A DNA stretch of 64,000 nucleotides. Source: Halorubrum sodomense (GTDB taxonomy: Archaea; Halobacteriota; Halobacteria; Halobacteriales; Haloferacaceae). The number at the start of each line of letters is the position of its first letter. Position 1 is the first letter of the stretch. Below the pieces are notes generated by a model that was given only the letters and a program-made list of their open reading frames with translations, searched no databases and had not been told where the DNA came from. Of the stretch, positions 59,917 through 64,000 are shown piece by piece. The stretch covers positions 806,001 through 870,000 of the forward strand of contig NZ_FOYN01000002.1 of assembly GCF_900111935.1 (NCBI RefSeq). The letters are read 5' to 3'. The position numbers and the translations under genes are program-made.

Positions 59917-61218
59917 GTGGCCCAGTTCGGCAACTCGGTACGGCTGCTCGGGGACCGGGAGTTCGCGGCGCTCGCCGGGACCGCGTTCGCGCGCAGTCAG
60001 GCGTACTCGACGATCCTCATCGCCCTCGCGCTGTACGCGGACCTCTTCGGCACCACGGGGTTCATCGAGGGGCTGTTCGGCACCGCGTTCGCGGTCGTTC
60101 AACTGGTCATCGTCCTCCCGCTGGGGCGGAAGGTCGACACCGGCAACGCGAAGCGGTGGCTGCTCGGCGGCTTCCTGATCAACGTCGCCGTCTTCGTCGG
60201 CTTCGCCTTGGTCGACAGCTCGGTCCACGTCATCCTCGTGCGGATGGTTCAGGGGCTCGGCGCGAGCGTCCTCTGGATCACGGGCGCGACCGTGATCGGC
60301 GAGATCAGCCCGGACGACGAACAGGGGCGGTGGCTGGGCTCGTACAACCAGTTCGCCTCCTTCTCGTCGCTCGCGGGCGACCTCGTCGGCGGCTACCTCC
60401 TGTACGCCTACGGGTTCGCGGAGACGTACCTCGTCTTGACGCTCGTCACGCTCGCCGCGTTCGTCTTGGTGTTCGCGTTCCTCCGCGACAACCCCGGCGG
60501 CCGGAAGGACCCCGATGACGCGGGCGGCCTGGAGACGTTCCGGTCGCTGCTCGGGCTCCCGATGCTGCGCGCGCTGGTCTTCTTCCGGTTCACGTTCAGC
60601 GTCGGGAAAATGGCGGTGATCATCTTCCTCCCCATCTACGCGCGGACGTCGTTCGACATCTCCGCGTTCGCCATCGGCTGGATCATGGCCGGCGGGAAGG
60701 CGACGAAGGCGCTCACGCAGGGGTTCGTCGGCGACCTCACCGACCGCTACGAGCGCACGTACCTGTTCGTCGCGGTCGGTGCGCTCCTCTACGGCGTCGG
60801 GACCGCGATCATCCCCCTCGCGGCGTACTTCGAGGGCACGCTCTCGCCGGTCACCGTCTCGTACCTCGGGGGCTCCCAGACGCTCGGCGGGGCCTTCTTC
60901 GCGCTGTTCGCCGCCTACTCGCTGCTCGGGATCGCCGACTCGATCCGGCTGCCGGCGAGCATGTCGCTGTTCGTCAGCGAGGGCGAGGCGTACGACTCCG
61001 TCGCCAGCGCGATGAGCCTGCGCTCCGTCTCGTGGAAGGTCGGCCAGGTCGTCGGTCCCGTGCTGGTCGGGACCACGATGGACGTGACGACCACCGAGAC
61101 GGGGTTCCTGCTGGCGGCCGGGTTCATCGCGTTCGCGACCACCGGCTTCGCGTGGCAGGCGCGGCGGGCCCACCGCGCCGGCCGGGATCCGGGACCGACC
61201 GTCCCCGGCGACGACTGA
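59917..61218 (+). CDS. MFS transporter
   Basis: A 433-residue major facilitator with twelve predicted helices. The loop after helix 2 (VLPLGRKVDTGNAKRWLLGG, about 68-87) is the usual MFS motif A region, and DLVGGYLLYAYGF and TKALTQGFVGDLTDRYERTY mark the equivalent loop in the second half. The substrate cannot be inferred. The start used is GTG at 59917 (AQFGNSVRLLGDREF follows); a TTG at 59896 would add seven residues. Confidence 0.88.
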   Translation: MAQFGNSVRLLGDREFAALAGTAFARSQAYSTILIALALYADLFGTTGFIEGLFGTAFAVVQLVIVLPLGRKVDTGNAKRWLLGGFLINVAVFVGFALVDSSVHVILVRMVQGLGASVLWITGATVIGEISPDDEQGRWLGSYNQFASFSSLAGDLVGGYLLYAYGFAETYLVLTLVTLAAFVLVFAFLRDNPGGRKDPDDAGGLETFRSLLGLPMLRALVFFRFTFSVGKMAVIIFLPIYARTSFDISAFAIGWIMAGGKATKALTQGFVGDLTDRYERTYLFVAVGALLYGVGTAIIPLAAYFEGTLSPVTVSYLGGSQTLGGAFFALFAAYSLLGIADSIRLPASMSLFVSEGEAYDSVASAMSLRSVSWKVGQVVGPVLVGTTMDVTTTETGFLLAAGFIAFATTGFAWQARRAHRAGRDPGPTVPGDD

Positions 61219-61241
61219 CACCGATCAGCGGGAAATCCCGT

Positions 61242-62300
61242 TCAGAGCGTGTAGTCGTGTTCGCCCGTTTCGGACTCCAAGAAGGCCGTCAGCAGGTCGA
61301 TCGTCGCTTCGACGTCGCCGCCGTCGGCGGTCTCGGTGACGGTGTGGAGGTATCGCGTCGGGATCGAGATGGCCCCGACGGGCTTGGCGCCCGCGCCGGT
61401 CTGGAACCCCGCGGTGTCGGTGCCGCCCGCCGGCAACACCTCGTGTTGGTGGTCGATCCCCTCCTCCTCGGCCACCTCGGTGAGCCGACCGTGGACCTTC
61501 GGGCTGGTGATCACCGAGGAGTCCTTCAGCTTCACCGCGGTCCCCTCGCCCAGTTCGGTGACGGCGTCGGCCGGGCTGCCGATCTGCGGCACGTCGTTGG
61601 CGACGGTCACGTCCAAGGCGACGGCCAGGTCGGGGTCGACGTCGACGCCGAGCGCCCGTGCCCCCCGCAGGCCGACTTCCTCCTGGACCGTCGCCGCGAA
61701 GTGGACCGTCACGTCCGGATCCTCGATCCGGCGGGCGGCCTCCAGCATCGCGAACAGGCAGATCCGGTCGTCGAGCGCCTTCCCCGTGACGCGGTCGCCC
61801 ATGCGCGTCGTGGTCTGGTCGAGGGTGACGAGGTCGCCGACGCTCACCAGGTCCGCGACCGCCTCCGCGTCGCGCCCGAGGTCGATGAAGACGTCTTTCA
61901 CCTCGTCGGCTTTCTCCTGCTGTTCCTCCGTGAGCGTGTGCGGCGGGACCGAACCGATGACCCCGGTCAGGTCCTCGTCGCCGTGGACGGTGACGCGCTG
62001 CGCGCGAAGCACCCGGGCGTCGAAGCCGCCGAGGGGGTCGACCTGAACGAACCCCTCGTCGGTGACGTGGCGGACCATGAAGCCGATCTCGTCCATGTGG
62101 GCCGCGACGGCGACGGAGTAGTCGGAGTCGCCCTCGATCGTCCCGACGACGTTGCCCATCGCGTCGCTCCGGACGCGGTCGACGCGGTCTGCGAACTCGC
62201 GGCGGACGATCTCGCGGACGTCGTCCTCGTAGCCGGGGACACCGCGGGCCTCGGTCAGCTCTCGGAGCAGGTCGAACTCGAAGTCGAACTCGCGTGGCAT
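61242..62300 (-). CDS. M42 family metallo-aminopeptidase/endoglucanase-like protein
   Basis: A 352-residue tetrahedral-type aminopeptidase. Metal and catalytic motifs are AAHMDEIGFMV (about 66-76), GKALDDRICLFAMLEA (about 173-188), QEEVGLRGAR (about 205-214, general base Glu), ALDVTVANDVP (about 228-238) and the late IPTRYLHT (about 316-323). It trims peptides in the cytoplasm. The ATG is at 62298-62300. It is tail-to-tail with the MFS gene and 24 bases apart. Confidence 0.94.
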   Translation of the reverse strand: MPREFDFEFDLLRELTEARGVPGYEDDVREIVRREFADRVDRVRSDAMGNVVGTIEGDSDYSVAVAAHMDEIGFMVRHVTDEGFVQVDPLGGFDARVLRAQRVTVHGDEDLTGVIGSVPPHTLTEEQQEKADEVKDVFIDLGRDAEAVADLVSVGDLVTLDQTTTRMGDRVTGKALDDRICLFAMLEAARRIEDPDVTVHFAATVQEEVGLRGARALGVDVDPDLAVALDVTVANDVPQIGSPADAVTELGEGTAVKLKDSSVITSPKVHGRLTEVAEEEGIDHQHEVLPAGGTDTAGFQTGAGAKPVGAISIPTRYLHTVTETADGGDVEATIDLLTAFLESETGEHDYTL

Positions 62301-62413
62301 ACCACGTGGTGACCGCGCCACCGACTAAATTCCGCAGGATCCGGCACGCCGCTCGGATCGGGAGTTCGCGGGACGACTTTCGAGGACGCCGTCCGGCTAC
62401 GGACGTTCCGTCG

Positions 62414-63592
62414 TCAGGCGATCCCGGGGACGAGGCGGAAGAACCCGTAGGCCAGAATCGTCGAGACGGACGGGCCGATGATCCACATCGAGACGTACTT
62501 CATTATCGCCCGGGGGTTGAACAGGTCTCCCGCTTCGAGCACCTCGTCGGGCTCATTTTCCCCGATCGGTGCGGCGGGTTTCCCCGCCATCTCTTCGGCG
62601 GTGATCGCGCCGGGAACGATCTCGGATTCCCCCGTGTCCCGAGTGACGGCCTCGCGGACGGTGACGGGACGGGTCGCGCGGCCCCAGCCGATCCCGACGA
62701 TCGTCATGACCGTCGCCATCACGAGGCTGATCGGGATGCCGATCGCGGAAAGCGCCGTCGTGATCGTCGACGCGGTGAGCATAACGAACAGGGCCGCAAG
62801 CAGCGGAATGTCGCTCAGTTCCCCGCCGACCGATTCCATCGTCCGGCGAGCGATCGTGAAGCCGCCGACGCCGATAGCGAGCGTGGCGATGATAATCGCG
62901 GTGTCGTCGGGGAGTCCGCCGACGCCGCTGACCAGCGGTGCGGCGGCGTTCGGGACGTTGCTCGCCCCGGCGCTGAACGACATGTAACAGCCGATAAGGA
63001 TCACGACCACCGTGCTGAGGAGCTCCGACCACGTCGTGTTCGGACCGAACTCCGGTTTCGGAACTCCTCCGCTCCGGTCGAAGACCAGTAGCGGACCGTC
63101 CGACTTGTCGATCTCCACCCGTCGGTTCACCTCGGGGTACAGGTAGCGTCCGACGACGCCGCCGACCCAGAATCCGATGATCGGCGTCACGATCCACCAC
63201 GAAATGATGCCGGACATGGTCTCGTAGTTGAGCGTCTCAGTCGCCAGTCCGAGCCCGGCTATCGCGCCGACGGTCGTCATCGAGGTCGGCACGGGGACGC
63301 CGAAGATGTTGGCGACGAGGATACCCAGTCCGATGAAAAAGAGGATGGCGACGCCCGCCGAGAGCCCGAGTTCCGTGGTGATGATGCCCTCGCTCAGCGT
63401 GTCCATGACGTTCCGTCCCACCGTCCACCCGCCGAGGAACACGAAGAACGTCATGAGCCCCGCGGCGGTCGTCTTCCTGATGATGTCGGCCCCCACGGGC
63501 GGCCCCCACGCGATTCCCGTCGACGAGCCGCCGATATTGAATCCGACGAAGATAGCCGCGATAACGCCGACTACGAGAACGGTCTCGACCAT
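62414..63592 (-). CDS. PiT-family inorganic phosphate transporter
   Basis: A 392-residue membrane protein with two halves of the PiT family signature: FNIGGSSTGIAWGPPVGADII (about 17-37) near the start and CYMSFSAGASNVPNAAAPLVSGVGG (about 200-224) in the middle, each in hydrophobic surroundings. It imports phosphate with H+ or Na+. The cytoplasmic loop between (about 135-185) and the pre-terminal loop (VTVREAVTRDTGESEI) are charged. The ATG is at 63590-63592; ACTTATTTTACG about 30 bases upstream is a likely promoter. Confidence 0.9.
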   Translation of the reverse strand: MVETVLVVGVIAAIFVGFNIGGSSTGIAWGPPVGADIIRKTTAAGLMTFFVFLGGWTVGRNVMDTLSEGIITTELGLSAGVAILFFIGLGILVANIFGVPVPTSMTTVGAIAGLGLATETLNYETMSGIISWWIVTPIIGFWVGGVVGRYLYPEVNRRVEIDKSDGPLLVFDRSGGVPKPEFGPNTTWSELLSTVVVILIGCYMSFSAGASNVPNAAAPLVSGVGGLPDDTAIIIATLAIGVGGFTIARRTMESVGGELSDIPLLAALFVMLTASTITTALSAIGIPISLVMATVMTIVGIGWGRATRPVTVREAVTRDTGESEIVPGAITAEEMAGKPAAPIGENEPDEVLEAGDLFNPRAIMKYVSMWIIGPSVSTILAYGFFRLVPGIA

Positions 63593-63659
63593 TATCGATC
63601 GGTACACGCACCCCCGTAAAATAAGTAGCGTCATAGCCGAAGACGCGTCGTCGGAGCGT

Positions 63660-63725
63660 CGACGCGTCGGCGGGTTCCACTGAACCGGTGAGCGGCGACG
63701 CGTCGGCGGGTTCCACCGAACCGGT
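63660..63725. repeat. 30-bp direct repeat, 36-bp period, upstream of the phosphate transporter gene
   Basis: CGACGCGTCGGCGGGTTCCA at 63660 and 63696, each continuing for ten more bases to ACCGGT with one mismatch, are separated by six bases. The pair lies between the transporter promoter and the MTH865 gene. Confidence 0.85.
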
Positions 63726-63776
63726 CTCCGAACGCCGTATTCGTGTCATCGAGATCGGTGGTCCCGCGGCTCCGTT

Positions 63777-63800
63777 CAACGCTAAACAAGTTCAGCGTTG
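63777..63800 (+). promoter_or_regulatory. Inverted repeat upstream of the MTH865-family gene (operator candidate)
   Basis: CAACGCT (63777-63783) and AGCGTTG (63794-63800) are perfect inverted arms with a ten-base spacer, placed just upstream of the CCTTTTGCGG patch (about 63809-63818). This position suits an activator or repressor site. Confidence 0.45.
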
Positions 63801-63841
63801 TTCCGGAACCCTTTTGCGGTCGCTCTCGGGATGAAACGTGT

Positions 63842-64000
63842 ATGAGCGACGTGAGAGCGGAACTCCGCGAACAGTTCTTGGACGCGTTCGGCGGCGCAGA
63901 TTTCCCCGTCGAGAACCAGATGGACCTCGTTCCGGCGCTGCCCGACGGTCCGGCGACGAAGTTCGAGGCCGGCGACGTGAGCCTCACCGCCATGGAGCTG
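63842..64000 (+). CDS. MTH865-family protein (partial, runs off the window)
   Basis: The first 53 residues (SDVRAELREQFLDAFGGADF, then PVENQMDLVPALPDGPATKF and EAGDVSLTAMEL) match the small MTH865-like family common in methanogens and haloarchaea, of unknown function. The 3' end is beyond the window. The ATG at 63842 has a CCCTTTTGCGG patch about 28 bases upstream. Confidence 0.82.
   Translation, partial: MSDVRAELREQFLDAFGGADFPVENQMDLVPALPDGPATKFEAGDVSLTAMEL

Overview
The window is chromosomal DNA of a halophilic archaeon (class Halobacteria), most like Halorubrum or a close relative. The genome is very GC-rich, the proteins are strongly acidic (Asp/Glu-rich, Lys-poor), and many genes have a TATA-like A/T patch about 25-30 bases before an ATG or GTG, as expected for leaderless transcripts. 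Typical haloarchaeal genes are present: archaeosortase ArtA, FtsZ1-SecE-Spt5, a PurN-PurH fusion, DphB, DtdA, an ATP-dependent DNA ligase, a glutamate-cysteine ligase and a PGF-CTERM surface protein. The genus is an inference. No rRNA, IS transposase or CRISPR array is visible.

Layout. 1-13.5 kb holds housekeeping and salvage genes: DNA ligase, an MBL-fold hydrolase, GshA, cytidine deaminase with uridine phosphorylase (pyrimidine salvage), type II NADH dehydrogenase, a winged-helix regulator, arginase, a PHP-family protein, a YdjM/YbcI-type membrane protein and an aminotransferase. 14-22 kb holds IleS, a GNAT protein, an Lrp/AsnC regulator beside the 2-oxoacid:ferredoxin oxidoreductase pair porA-porB, and diphthine synthase. 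22-30 kb holds two small CBS-domain proteins, an MgtC/DUF4010 membrane protein, artA, then spt5-secE-ftsZ1, dtdA and a Na+/Ca2+ exchanger. 30-35 kb holds a PhzF enzyme, an alkaline-phosphatase-superfamily enzyme, an HNH-like zinc protein, a membrane protein and a lipoprotein.

The most unusual locus is 35.36-38.63 kb. A single reading frame encodes a secreted PGF-CTERM protein whose first ~590 codons are strikingly AT-rich, while the last ~500 codons and all surrounding DNA are GC-rich. It looks like a mosaic surface protein with a foreign or exchanged outer module on a native C-terminal anchor. ArtA, the enzyme expected to process that anchor, is encoded about 10 kb upstream.

39-46 kb holds glutamate synthase and an ABC exporter. 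46-48.7 kb is a small accessory zone: a long perfect-stem hairpin element, tRNA-Ala(GGC) with a degenerate second copy of its 3' end, a HicBA toxin-antitoxin pair, a hypothetical gene and a second structured non-coding stretch. 48.7-64 kb holds a lipoprotein metalloprotease, a frameshifted PAS gene, a CrtI-type desaturase, a tandem pair of membrane proteins, a putative sensor-domain protein, a zinc-ribbon protein, divergent purB and purNH, an orphan TupA-like lipoprotein, an MFS transporter, an M42 aminopeptidase, a PiT phosphate transporter and the start of an MTH865-family gene.

Two further patterns recur. Short tandem duplications (about 18-36 bp periods) sit in at least eight intergenic or gene-end positions. 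Two loci carry apparent single-base frameshifts, in the PAS gene and in a small membrane protein upstream of the exchanger.
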